Positions 34,599 through 42,640 of a stretch of 46,347 bases of DNA are shown here, in pieces. This stretch comes from an uncultured Clostridia bacterium. GTDB taxonomy: Bacteria; Bacillota; Clostridia; Christensenellales; UBA1242. The DNA is taken from assembly GCA_947589655.1 (NCBI GenBank), contig CANQCE010000001.1, positions 1 to 46,347 of the forward strand. Direction: 5' to 3'. The notes under the pieces are model-generated. The model had not been told where the DNA came from. It worked only from the letters and a program-made list of their open reading frames with translations, and ran no database searches. A program made the translations under genes and the position numbers. Position 1 is the stretch's first letter. Each line of letters starts with the position of its first letter.

Positions 34599-34610
34599 AT
34601 TTCCCCCTCC

Positions 34611-35423
34611 TTATAACCTTGTCCCACAAGAAGAACAAAACTTTGAATTTTCTGGATTGACATTTCCACAAACAGGGCAAATATTTTTGCTGTTTGTTTT
34701 AAGCCCACACTCTGGGCAGAATTTGGCACCTTCGCTTAAAACCGCACCGCATCCTGCGCAAATATTGGTTTGTTTTCCGCTTTTTAACGCCTGCAATCTT
34801 TTTAAGTCTTCGCCATCTATAATAATGTTAAGAATGTTAAACGAAAACACGGCAATTCCATACTCGCTTTGCAACTTGTGCGACAGTTGCCCCAAAATTT
34901 TGTCCGACATCTCTTTTTTGCAATTGGAAAGTTGATTGTATGGCACACGATGTTGTTTTATGTAATCTAAAAGGCACAATTCTGTAACCGAAACAACATT
35001 AGATTGCAAACGCTCTTGCAATGCTTCCGCCGTTAAATTTTGAGAAACACCAATCAAATACAAGTAGCACTTTCTTGGGTCGCCAATTTGAACTTCAAAA
35101 TCGCCACTGAAACCAACGCGGTAATTTTCGCCGGCAAACTCGTCAAAAAATGTGAACTTTTGCGCCGTTCCCCAAAGCAATTTAAGTTTTGCCGTTTTGC
35201 TCATAAAAAGCACTTCAAGCACACTGTTTTCATCCGTTTCTTTTTCCAAAAAGTCAGAAATTTGATACTTTCCAGATTTTAAAGTTTGAAGCATTTGCCC
35301 ATCTTTGATAAGAATTGCATTGTGAGTTTCTGGCACAATAAGTGTCGTTTTAGGGCTTTGAACCGCCACTCTGGTGAAAAGTTGGGAATTACTCCCAGAA
35401 AACTGAATTCTATTTTGTTCCAT
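34611..35423 (-). CDS. SPFH-domain protein with two C-terminal zinc ribbons (YdjI-like)
   Basis: A 270-residue protein. Residues about 20-215 form an SPFH (band-7) domain with the YdjI-type LLWGTAQKFTFFD segment and a Gly-Asp-Pro (IGDPRK) strand. The C-terminus has two zinc ribbons: CAGC/CPEC and CPVC/CSSC. SPFH proteins scaffold membrane microdomains. In Bacillus subtilis the SPFH protein YdjI is encoded with PspA (YdjF) and helps recruit it to the membrane, and PspA belongs to the ESCRT-III superfamily. The same pairing here supports a membrane-protection role. It is the first gene of the operon, with GAGGGAAA before the ATG. Confidence 0.85.
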   Translation of the reverse strand: MEQNRIQFSGSNSQLFTRVAVQSPKTTLIVPETHNAILIKDGQMLQTLKSGKYQISDFLEKETDENSVLEVLFMSKTAKLKLLWGTAQKFTFFDEFAGENYRVGFSGDFEVQIGDPRKCYLYLIGVSQNLTAEALQERLQSNVVSVTELCLLDYIKQHRVPYNQLSNCKKEMSDKILGQLSHKLQSEYGIAVFSFNILNIIIDGEDLKRLQALKSGKQTNICAGCGAVLSEGAKFCPECGLKTNSKNICPVCGNVNPENSKFCSSCGTRL

Positions 35424-35458
35424 TTTCCCTCTAAAATAGCATATAGTTACTCACAATT

Positions 35459-35488
35459 AGTATAACAAAATTTTTTTATCAAAGTCAA
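35459..35488 (-). promoter_or_regulatory. Promoter of the ESCRT-like operon
   Basis: On the minus strand TTGACT (complement of 35483-35488), an 18-bp spacer and TATACT (complement of 35459-35464) lie about 35 nt before the ATG at 35423. The match to the housekeeping consensus is good, so at least basal expression needs no special sigma factor. Confidence 0.75.
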
Positions 35489-35507
35489 CAAACAACAAAA
35501 GAAATAA

Positions 35508-35544
35508 AAATTTTTGTCGAAATTCGGCTCTTGAACAAAAATTT
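35508..35544. repeat. Inverted repeat between the ESCRT-like operon and sodC
   Basis: Perfect 10-bp arms AAATTTTTGT (35508-35517) and ACAAAAATTT (35535-35544) enclose 17 nt. It lies just upstream of the minus-strand -35 box and 56 nt before sodC, so it could be an operator serving both directions. No known binding-site consensus was matched. Confidence 0.45.
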
Positions 35545-35599
35545 ATCCACATTTAAACAAAAATGAGTGTTATTCATATAAAAATTTAAGGAGTTTTAT

Positions 35600-36064
35600 A
35601 TGCAAAACAATATTGATAAACAAATTTTTAAATATCTAACCAGTCACAATGCCTCTGCCACAGCAAAAATTGAAGGCGGAAGCGCATATCCGCAAATTAC
35701 TGGCGTAGTGGAGTTTTATCAGTTACAAAACGGCGTTTTGGTTGTTGCGGACATAGACAATCTGCCGCAAACAGAAACAAACATTTTTGCCTTTCATATT
35801 CACGAGGGTGGCTCGTGCGAGAACGATTTTTCGCTAACTGGTGGGCATTACAATCCGCAAGGGGCAATGCATCCAAGCCACGCTGGCGATATGCCGCCAC
35901 TTTTTTCAAACGGCGGCAGTGCGTGGCAGGCCTTTTTTACAAACAGAATTTCTGTGAACGAAATAATTGGCAAAACGGTTATCATTCACGACAAGGTTGA
36001 CGATTTTACATCGCAACCGTCTGGAAATTCTGGGAACAAAATTGCCTGTGGAGAAATTAAATGA
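35600..36064 (+). CDS. sodC: Cu/Zn superoxide dismutase-family protein, no signal peptide
   Basis: A 154-residue protein with a complete Cu/Zn SOD ligand set: copper ligands His66 and His68 (FHIHE), bridging His83 (GGHYNP), zinc ligands His91, His94 and Asp97 (HPSHAGD), and copper ligand His130 (VIIHDKVDDF). Cys73 and Cys150 are placed for the conserved disulfide, and the SQPSGNSGNKIACG electrostatic-loop end is present. It would convert superoxide to peroxide. Unusually for a bacterial SodC it has no signal peptide, so it should act in the cytoplasm or leave by another route. AAGGAG lies 7 nt before the ATG. It is divergent from the ESCRT-like operon and ends in a strong terminator. Confidence 0.93.
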   Translation: MQNNIDKQIFKYLTSHNASATAKIEGGSAYPQITGVVEFYQLQNGVLVVADIDNLPQTETNIFAFHIHEGGSCENDFSLTGGHYNPQGAMHPSHAGDMPPLFSNGGSAWQAFFTNRISVNEIIGKTVIIHDKVDDFTSQPSGNSGNKIACGEIK

Positions 36065-36092
36065 AAAAGCACGGTTTTATCCGTGCTTTTTT
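36064..36092. terminator. Bidirectional terminator
   Basis: The stem AAAAAGCACGG (36064-36074) pairs with CCGTGCTTTTT around the loop TTTTAT. It begins in the sodC stop codon and ends 1 nt before the stop of the convergent amidase gene, serving both. Confidence 0.9.
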
Positions 36093-36093
36093 A

Positions 36094-37125
36094 TTAATAA
36101 ATTGTTGCAATGGCGTTCCAGGTGTTTGGTCCAACAATTCCGTCCAGCGCCAGACCTTTTGTTGTTTGATACTGCCGCACTGCTTGCAAAGTTCTCTCGC
36201 CAAAAATGCCGTCAATGTTGCCAACATCAATCTGATTGCTGGAAAGAAGTTGTTGCAAAAACCTCACATACGCCCCACGGCTGCCCTGCCTGACAGTTGG
36301 ATAAGGTGCAAGTGTAAGCAGTGTGCGCCAAGTGTTCTGCCCAACAACGCCATCCACTGCAAGTGAGTTGTCTTGTTGGAACTGCCTAACGGCACTTTCT
36401 GTATTCGCGCCAAAAATGCCGTCAACTGCAAGATTGGCACCATATCCGTTTAACAAGAACTGCAAAAGAAAAACAAAATTGTTGTCATCTCCGCGGCGAA
36501 TTGTTGGGTAGTTCGCCAAATTGTCGCGCGGCAGATATTCCACCCCTAAAAAGTCGCACACGCCTTGGCAAGCCTCCTCGCCAACCTCGGTCTGCCACAA
36601 AGGGTTTAACATTCGGCGTGCTTCTTCCAGATTGGTCATAAACCCAGCCTCAATCAATGCTGATGGGCAGTTTACGCCAGAAAGCACCCCAACATCCAAA
36701 GTTTTAACTCCTCGCCCATTTTGTGGCGTGCCTTCAAGCAAATTTTCGTAAATATCTTGCGCCAGTGCACGGCTTTGGTTTGCACGCGGATTGGTTAAAG
36801 AATAAAAAACTTCAACGCCGGAGGTGTTATTAAATTCTTCGCCAAATGCGTTATACGCAAAAGTGACAAGCGCCGTCAAGTTCTGCCGGTTTATTCGCCT
36901 TACACGCTCAGAAATGCTTATGTCGGCATTTTCTGGCTTGACATCATAAACCGAAAACCCATTGCGCAAATCCGCCTCCAAAAATTTGTTTTTCGCTGCC
37001 CTGTTAAATTCGTTTTCCAAAATGGACCTATTAAGTCCCGGCACAACTGGCGTTCGCTTGCCAGGTGTTGGCGGCTGTGTGCCATGTTCATCGTTACCGC
37101 CTATGTAATAAATTTCGTTTGGCAT
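36094..37125 (-). CDS. N-acetylmuramoyl-L-alanine amidase-like protein with two peptidoglycan-binding domains
   Basis: A 343-residue protein: an Amidase_3-type domain (about 1-195) followed by two PG_binding_1 repeats (about 205-270 and 273-342, each with VDGIFG or IDGIFG and ending in VGQNTW or VGPNTW). Expected zinc ligands His14 (DEHG) and Glu37 or Glu39 (LENEFNR) and catalytic Glu159 (ALIEAGFMTN) are present. The third zinc ligand, normally the His of a V-S-I-H-x-N-A motif, is Ala90 here (VTFAYNAF). The enzyme may therefore be inactive or bind metal differently. There is no signal peptide, as in some spore-lytic or phage-type lysins. AAGGAGA precedes the ATG. The gene is divergent from the LtaS-like gene. 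Confidence 0.85.
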   Translation of the reverse strand: MPNEIYYIGGNDEHGTQPPTPGKRTPVVPGLNRSILENEFNRAAKNKFLEADLRNGFSVYDVKPENADISISERVRRINRQNLTALVTFAYNAFGEEFNNTSGVEVFYSLTNPRANQSRALAQDIYENLLEGTPQNGRGVKTLDVGVLSGVNCPSALIEAGFMTNLEEARRMLNPLWQTEVGEEACQGVCDFLGVEYLPRDNLANYPTIRRGDDNNFVFLLQFLLNGYGANLAVDGIFGANTESAVRQFQQDNSLAVDGVVGQNTWRTLLTLAPYPTVRQGSRGAYVRFLQQLLSSNQIDVGNIDGIFGERTLQAVRQYQTTKGLALDGIVGPNTWNAIATIY

Positions 37126-37194
37126 AAAATTCTCCTTTTCAGCATTTTATATGAAAATTACTTAAATAAATTGAATAAATTTAATTGTAGAAAG

Positions 37195-37223
37195 TTGACA
37201 TTATTTTTTAAAAGTATTATCAT
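37195..37223 (+). promoter_or_regulatory. Promoter of the LtaS-like gene, leaderless arrangement
   Basis: A consensus TTGACA (37195-37200), a 17-bp spacer and TATCAT (37218-37223) end 6 nt before the ATG at 37230. The expected transcription start is at or next to the A of the start codon, and no Shine-Dalgarno sequence exists, so the mRNA is probably leaderless. Confidence 0.8.
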
Positions 37224-37229
37224 ATCCCC

Positions 37230-39227
37230 ATGAAAAATAAAGAAAATGTGGTAAAAGAGATTTCTCTTAACAGAATTATTCTGCCAATTATGTTTATATT
37301 CATTTCCGTGTTCTTGGAAATGGTAAATTTTTTGTATATCGGCTTTAAGTCTGGCTCTGGCGCCCAACTGGTGTTCCCAGCCCAGTGGCTGTTTAACATT
37401 GGTGCAATTTTGGCAATTGCTGGGCTTATTTATCTTGTAAAAAGCCCTAAAGCAATGATTCCAATCTTCTTTTTGTTTTTATCACTCCAAATTGGCATAA
37501 ATGCTTTAAGTGCCAACATTTACGGAATTTTTGGCGACATATTTTCTATGGACTACATCAAACTTGGCAGAGAGGCTGGTGCTGCTGTTCGTTGGGAATA
37601 TATCGATTTTGGCTCAATTGCGATTTACTTTTCAATTTTGGCTGTTGTTATTGTGGCAGTGGTGCTGCTCTTTAAATTCAACAAACGCAAAGTTCACTTA
37701 AAAAGGTTGTCGGCTTTAAGTTTTTCGCTAATACTTGTTCTTCTTGTGGAGGCGTGCGGCATTACAAGTTATTCCTGCCAAATTGTTGCCGTTACAAATG
37801 CAGATTCTGAAACCATAGAGAACAACACAAGTTATCTTTATGAAAGTTTTGCTTTTAAAACCGAGGCTTATAAAGAATTTGGCTATTATGGTTTTTATTT
37901 GAAAAACCTTTGGGATATGTGTTTTGGGAACGTTAAAGCAAACGATGATGAGGTTGAAGAACTTAAAACATATATAGAAGAAGGCAAAACCACTTTTGAT
38001 GAACTTGATGGGCGTTTGGCTGACGACAATTTGATTGTAATCCTTTGCGAAAGCCACGAGTGGTTTGGATATGACCCAATTAACACCCCTAATGTTTGGA
38101 ACCTTATAAATGGCGGCGCAAACGCTTGTGTGTTCGACAATTATCACTCCCATAACAAAACCAACATAAGCGAAGGCATTGTTATGGCTGGCAACAAGGC
38201 CCAGCAAAACGATTTAAGCACCCTTGTTAAACATTATGGATACGATTACGCATACACTTTGCCAAAGCTTTTCAAGGCTGCCCATGCCGACAAAACAGAG
38301 GTCAAGGCAACATATTTCCACACTTGGAAACGCTCGTTCTATGACCGTGACGACACATATTTGGAAGACGGCTACGGCTTTGACGAATACATTTCTGTGG
38401 ACCAATATTCAAAGTATAACTCCAAATTCTTTGGCGATTGGGTTTGCGACAGCGATTTTATTGAAGAATTTAAAGACGATTTTGTTCCTGACCTTCAGGG
38501 CAATGGAAAATTTTTAAGTTTCTTTGCCACAATGACAACACATGGAACTTACGATTATGACAACCCTCGCTACAGTGACCTTTATGAAAAATATGACGAA
38601 AATTACGACGATTTTAAAGCCTGGTTTGAAGATTATTATGCTGAAAAATATGTTATCCCAAAAGATGAAGAATCCCTTTTGCAATTCCGCAGATACAAAG
38701 TTGGCATGATGGAATTTGACAGAACAATCGGCAAAATTTTTGACTTGTTAAAAGAAAAGAATCATCTTGATGATACAACAGTTGTTATGTTCGCCGACCA
38801 CAATGCATACATTGAAAACTTAACTTACAAACTTAAAAATGTTGAAAAAACCGACTTCTCAAACACAAAGGTTCACAATGTTCCGCTTATAATTTACAAT
38901 TCAAAACTCACGCCGGGAACATATTCCAATTTCTGCAACACTTACGATGTTTTCCCAACCATCGCTGAACTTCATGGGCTGTGCTACAACAAAAATTTGG
39001 CGCAAGGATACAACCTGTTCTCCGACAGTATAAAAAATTCGTTCTTTGCTTCCAATTTGGGTGGGATGTTCACAGATAAGTTTTACAGCAAAAACATTTC
39101 AGACGTGGTTTCGCTTAAAGAAAACTTTACAGCAGATGACCTTGCACAGTTCAAAAGCCAAGCAGAAAGGTTTTATCAGCGACAGAAAAAGTTAGAGGCC
39201 ATATATGTTAAAAACTTGGCAATTTAA
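37230..39227 (+). CDS. LtaS-like sulfatase-family membrane enzyme
   Basis: A 665-residue protein with about five membrane helices in the first 180 residues and an extracellular alkaline-phosphatase-fold domain. Landmarks match lipoteichoic acid synthase: metal ligand Glu274 in IVILCESHE, nucleophile Thr311 in HNKTNISEG (LtaS has GKTSDSE), His438 in TTHGT, and Asp523-His524 in FADHNA. Such enzymes move glycerol-phosphate from phosphatidylglycerol onto a growing polymer or onto glycans. Whether this one makes lipoteichoic acid or decorates another sugar is not decidable here. The gene has a strong promoter but no ribosome binding site. Confidence 0.88.
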   Translation: MKNKENVVKEISLNRIILPIMFIFISVFLEMVNFLYIGFKSGSGAQLVFPAQWLFNIGAILAIAGLIYLVKSPKAMIPIFFLFLSLQIGINALSANIYGIFGDIFSMDYIKLGREAGAAVRWEYIDFGSIAIYFSILAVVIVAVVLLFKFNKRKVHLKRLSALSFSLILVLLVEACGITSYSCQIVAVTNADSETIENNTSYLYESFAFKTEAYKEFGYYGFYLKNLWDMCFGNVKANDDEVEELKTYIEEGKTTFDELDGRLADDNLIVILCESHEWFGYDPINTPNVWNLINGGANACVFDNYHSHNKTNISEGIVMAGNKAQQNDLSTLVKHYGYDYAYTLPKLFKAAHADKTEVKATYFHTWKRSFYDRDDTYLEDGYGFDEYISVDQYSKYNSKFFGDWVCDSDFIEEFKDDFVPDLQGNGKFLSFFATMTTHGTYDYDNPRYSDLYEKYDENYDDFKAWFEDYYAEKYVIPKDEESLLQFRRYKVGMMEFDRTIGKIFDLLKEKNHLDDTTVVMFADHNAYIENLTYKLKNVEKTDFSNTKVHNVPLIIYNSKLTPGTYSNFCNTYDVFPTIAELHGLCYNKNLAQGYNLFSDSIKNSFFASNLGGMFTDKFYSKNISDVVSLKENFTADDLAQFKSQAERFYQRQKKLEAIYVKNLAI

Positions 39228-39229
39228 AG

Positions 39230-39251
39230 GCAGCAATTATTGCTGCTTTTT
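39230..39251 (+). terminator. Terminator after the LtaS-like gene
   Basis: The stem GCAGCAA/TTGCTGC (39230-39236 with 39240-39246) has a TTA loop, preceded by AAAG and followed by TTTTT. Confidence 0.85.
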
Positions 39252-39266
39252 ATTTTTTAAAAACTG

Positions 39267-39295
39267 TTGTTTTTTTACGCACAATTTGTTAAAAT
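39267..39295 (+). promoter_or_regulatory. Promoter of mnmE, leaderless arrangement
   Basis: TTGTTT (39267-39272), a 17-bp spacer and TAAAAT (39290-39295) end 6 nt before the ATG at 39302, the same geometry as for the LtaS-like gene. No Shine-Dalgarno sequence is present. Confidence 0.7.
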
Positions 39296-39301
39296 AATGC
39301 C

Positions 39302-40633
39302 ATGGAAAAATGCATAGCTTCCATTGCAACGCCTTTGGGCAAAGGTGCAATATCTATAATTAGGATGAGTGGCAAAGATTGTTTAAAAATTGCCCTCAAA
39401 ATTTTTCATGCAAAAAATCTGGAAAATGTTGAACCTCGCCACATGTATTTTGGGCAATTGGAACTTTCTGCAAATGCAGTGGAACAATGCCTTATGGTGT
39501 TTTTTAAAGCACCGTTTTCTTACACTGGCGAAGATGTTGTAGAGTTCCAAATTCACGGAGGCGTTTTAATTGCGCAAAAAGTGCTTGAAAGGTGTTTGGC
39601 TGCAGGCGCAATTTTGGCTGAGCCGGGCGAATTCTCCAAGCGTGCCTTTATAAACGGAAAAATAACATTAGATAAAGCCGAGGCCATTGCAAGCGAAATA
39701 AACGCCGAAACCGAAGGCGAACTTTTCAGCAGTTTGCAGGTGACAAATGGGCTTTTGGCGGACAAAATTTTAAAAGCACAAGACGAACTTAAATTGTTGC
39801 TTGCGCAACTTGAAGTTGGCATGGATTATCCAGACGAAACCGAAGAAGTGCGCCTAAAGGAAGATGTGTTTGAAAAATTGCAAGCAATAAAACACGACAT
39901 CTGCGAAATTTTGGACAATTCGCACGCGGCAAAATATTTACGCAACGGAATTAATGTGGCACTTATTGGTCGCACAAATGTGGGCAAAAGCAGCATTATG
40001 AACGCCTTGCTTGGACAAGAGAGGGCCATTGTTACAGATATTCAAGGCACAACCAGAGACAGCCTTGTGGAAAGTTTTTCTCATAACGGAATTAAAATTA
40101 ACCTATACGACACCGCTGGTATCCGCGAGACCAAAGATAAAGTTGAACAGATTGGCATAACAAAAAGTAAGCAAAGCCTGCAGCAAGCGGATGTGGTGTT
40201 GTTTGTTTTGGATGGCAGCCAAAAGTTACATAAAGATGATGAACAAATTGCAAAACTCATTGGCGAAAAGCCGTTTATCTGCGTTGTGAACAAAATGGAC
40301 AAGCAGCGCGTGCTGGAAAAGCAAAAAAACGAAATTGAAGTTTCTGCCCTTATTAGAAAGAACATTAAAGCGTTAAAAGACAAAATTGTAGATTTGGTTA
40401 TAACAAAAGAAATTGACTTTAACAAACTTGTGCTTTCTAACGAGCGCCAAGGACAAATTTTAAATGAAGCCGTTGCACTTTTGGAAAAAGCAATTGTGGA
40501 AAAAAATCAAACATTAGACATAACCTCAATGCTGATTAAAAATGTTTGGAATTGCTTGGGAAAAATTACAGGAAATACAGAAAACGAAGATATTATTGAC
40601 CTTATTTTTTCAAAATTTTGTTTGGGAAAATAA
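39302..40633 (+). CDS. mnmE: tRNA modification GTPase MnmE (TrmE)
   Basis: With MnmG this enzyme adds carboxymethylaminomethyl groups to U34 of tRNAs. The 443-residue protein has the N-terminal folate-binding domain, a G domain with GRTNVGKSS (P-loop), DTAG and NKMD, and the C-terminal catalytic motif FCLGK (usually FCIGK). It is followed by mnmG, rsmG, parA and parB, the typical origin-proximal order of Bacillota. A 125-nt spacer of more than 85 percent A+T separates it from mnmG; I see no gene or hairpin in that spacer. Confidence 0.97.
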   Translation: MEKCIASIATPLGKGAISIIRMSGKDCLKIALKIFHAKNLENVEPRHMYFGQLELSANAVEQCLMVFFKAPFSYTGEDVVEFQIHGGVLIAQKVLERCLAAGAILAEPGEFSKRAFINGKITLDKAEAIASEINAETEGELFSSLQVTNGLLADKILKAQDELKLLLAQLEVGMDYPDETEEVRLKEDVFEKLQAIKHDICEILDNSHAAKYLRNGINVALIGRTNVGKSSIMNALLGQERAIVTDIQGTTRDSLVESFSHNGIKINLYDTAGIRETKDKVEQIGITKSKQSLQQADVVLFVLDGSQKLHKDDEQIAKLIGEKPFICVVNKMDKQRVLEKQKNEIEVSALIRKNIKALKDKIVDLVITKEIDFNKLVLSNERQGQILNEAVALLEKAIVEKNQTLDITSMLIKNVWNCLGKITGNTENEDIIDLIFSKFCLGK

Positions 40634-40758
40634 TAAAAAAATTAAAATAATTAAAAAATCCTATTTTAAATGTAAAAAAATATATTAAAAAATTAATAAA
40701 AATAAATTTTAATTGTTTTTTTAATAATTTTAAAAATAAAAATTAAAAGGCAAAAAAT

Positions 40759-42633
40759 ATGGCAAAAAATATAGAAAAATTTGATAGCATAGTGATTGGT
40801 GCTGGGCACGCAGGATGTGAGGCAGCACTTGCTCTTGCACGCACAAACAACAAAACCTTGCTTCTTACAATCAGCCTTGATGCCATAGCCTTTTTGGCCT
40901 GCAACCCTTCAATTGGCGGAACGGCAAAAGGTCAACTTGTTGCAGAAGTGGATGCTCTTGGCGGCGAAATGGGCATAATTGCAGATAAAACCGCACTGCA
41001 AATTCGCATGTTAAACCGCGGCAAAGGGCCCGCCGTGCAAAGTTTGCGAGTGCAATCCGATAAAAACGCCTACCACAGCGAAATGAAAAAAGTCCTGGAA
41101 AATGAGCCTAATTTGTTTGTGCGTCAAGGCGAGGTTGCAAGTGTAACCATGGACAAAGATAAAAAATTTGTCACCACCACACTTGGGCTTACATATCAGG
41201 CAAAGAGCATTGTTTTCGCAACTGGGGTTTATCTTAAAAGCGATGTTATCATTGGGCAAAGCCGCGAGCACATCGGCCCAAACGGCTTTAAGAACTCATC
41301 CAAACTTTCGGAAAGCCTTGAAAATCTTGGCATAAAACTTTTGCGTTTTAAAACTGGCACGCCTGTTCGCTTGCACGCCAGAAGTGTGGATTTTTCTAAA
41401 ATGGAATTGCAAAAAGGCGAGGAAGACATTTTAAGTTTCTCCAACATGACCGAAGGAAAAGTGGAGAACAAAGCGGTTTGTCACTTAACATACACCACTC
41501 CAAAAACACACGAAATTATAAGGAAAAATTTAGATAAAGCCCCTGCCATTTCTGGAGAAATTAAAGGTATTGGCCCACGTTATTGCCCTTCCATAGAAAC
41601 CAAAGTTGTTCGTTTTGCAGATAGAGAACGCCATCAACTTTTTCTTGAACCTGAAGCGCTGGACACGCAAGAACTTTATCTTCAAGGCTTTTCAACTTCC
41701 ATGCCAGCAGATTTGCAAAAAGACATGGTTCACTCTGTGATAGGCTTGGAGAAAGCGGAAATCATGCGCGATGCCTACGCCATTGAATACGATTGCATTG
41801 AACCCACTCAACTGAAACCAACTTTGGAGTTAAAAAGTATCAGCGGGTTGTTCTTTGCCGGCCAAATTAATGGCACAAGCGGATACGAAGAAGCCGCTGC
41901 GCAAGGAATTATTGCTGGCATCAACGCAAGTTTATTCAACAAAAACAAACCTCAACTTATTTTAAAGAGAAGTGATGCATATATTGGCGTTTTAATTGAC
42001 GACATTGTAACCAAAGGCACAAACGAACCTTATCGCATGATGACCAGCCGTGCAGAATACAGATTGTGGCTGCGTCAAGACAATGCGGATGTGCGCCTAA
42101 CAGAAATTGGAAGGAAAGTTGGGCTTGTAAGCGATGAAAGATATAAAAAATATCAAGAAAAGTGCAAAAAAATTGAAAAAATAGTAGAAAAATTGCATCA
42201 AAAAGTTAAAATTGATGAAAAATTGCAAAAATTGTTTGAAGAAAATGGCGAAAACTTGCCAAAAGAAAACCAAACATTTCTTTCGCTTATGCGCCGAACA
42301 AATATTGATATTTTTAAATTAAACGATGTTTATCATCTTTTTGATGAAACCGACAAACGCTTGCTGGAAACCGTAAACACAAAAATCAAATATGAGGGCT
42401 ACTTAAAACAGCAACAAGAAGACATTGACAAAATGTTGGCAAACGAAAATGTGCTTATTCCAGAAAACTTTGATTATATGTCGGTTAAAGGTTTAAGAGA
42501 AGAAGCCAAAGAAAAACTATCTCAAATAAAGCCAATCAGCATTGGGCAAGCCTCACGAATTTCAGGGGTGTCCCCAGCCGACATCTCCGTGCTTTCAATT
42601 TTAGTAAAAAGGGCAAAAAATCAAAAAAAATAG
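40759..42633 (+). CDS. mnmG: tRNA uridine-34 5-carboxymethylaminomethyl modification enzyme MnmG (GidA)
   Basis: This 624-residue FAD enzyme is the partner of MnmE. It has the N-terminal FAD motif GAGHAGCEAALALAR, the family signature CNPSIGG, the GKGPAVQSLRVQSDK segment, a second FAD region ending in GLFFAGQINGTSGYEEAAAQG, and the C-terminal tRNA-binding helical domain with ISGVSPADISVL. Length is normal. AAAAGG precedes the ATG, and rsmG follows after 7 nt. Confidence 0.98.
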   Translation: MAKNIEKFDSIVIGAGHAGCEAALALARTNNKTLLLTISLDAIAFLACNPSIGGTAKGQLVAEVDALGGEMGIIADKTALQIRMLNRGKGPAVQSLRVQSDKNAYHSEMKKVLENEPNLFVRQGEVASVTMDKDKKFVTTTLGLTYQAKSIVFATGVYLKSDVIIGQSREHIGPNGFKNSSKLSESLENLGIKLLRFKTGTPVRLHARSVDFSKMELQKGEEDILSFSNMTEGKVENKAVCHLTYTTPKTHEIIRKNLDKAPAISGEIKGIGPRYCPSIETKVVRFADRERHQLFLEPEALDTQELYLQGFSTSMPADLQKDMVHSVIGLEKAEIMRDAYAIEYDCIEPTQLKPTLELKSISGLFFAGQINGTSGYEEAAAQGIIAGINASLFNKNKPQLILKRSDAYIGVLIDDIVTKGTNEPYRMMTSRAEYRLWLRQDNADVRLTEIGRKVGLVSDERYKKYQEKCKKIEKIVEKLHQKVKIDEKLQKLFEENGENLPKENQTFLSLMRRTNIDIFKLNDVYHLFDETDKRLLETVNTKIKYEGYLKQQQEDIDKMLANENVLIPENFDYMSVKGLREEAKEKLSQIKPISIGQASRISGVSPADISVLSILVKRAKNQKK

Positions 42634-42640
42634 GTGAAAA

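Noticed and set aside
27691..35423. Reading the seven-gene operon as a defence island because of the TIR-like domain
   Set aside because: No nuclease, nucleotide cyclase, recombinase or phage-like genes are nearby, the TIR catalytic Glu is not clear, and the partners are membrane-remodelling proteins.
35543..35551. Perfect DnaA box TTATCCACA near sodC, as a replication origin
   Set aside because: It is a single copy with no cluster of boxes or dnaA gene nearby; isolated 9-mers are expected by chance in a window this size.
40634..40758. Very AT-rich spacer between mnmE and mnmG as an origin unwinding element
   Set aside because: No DnaA boxes, iterons or hairpins; simple A/T runs before a gene are common in this sequence.
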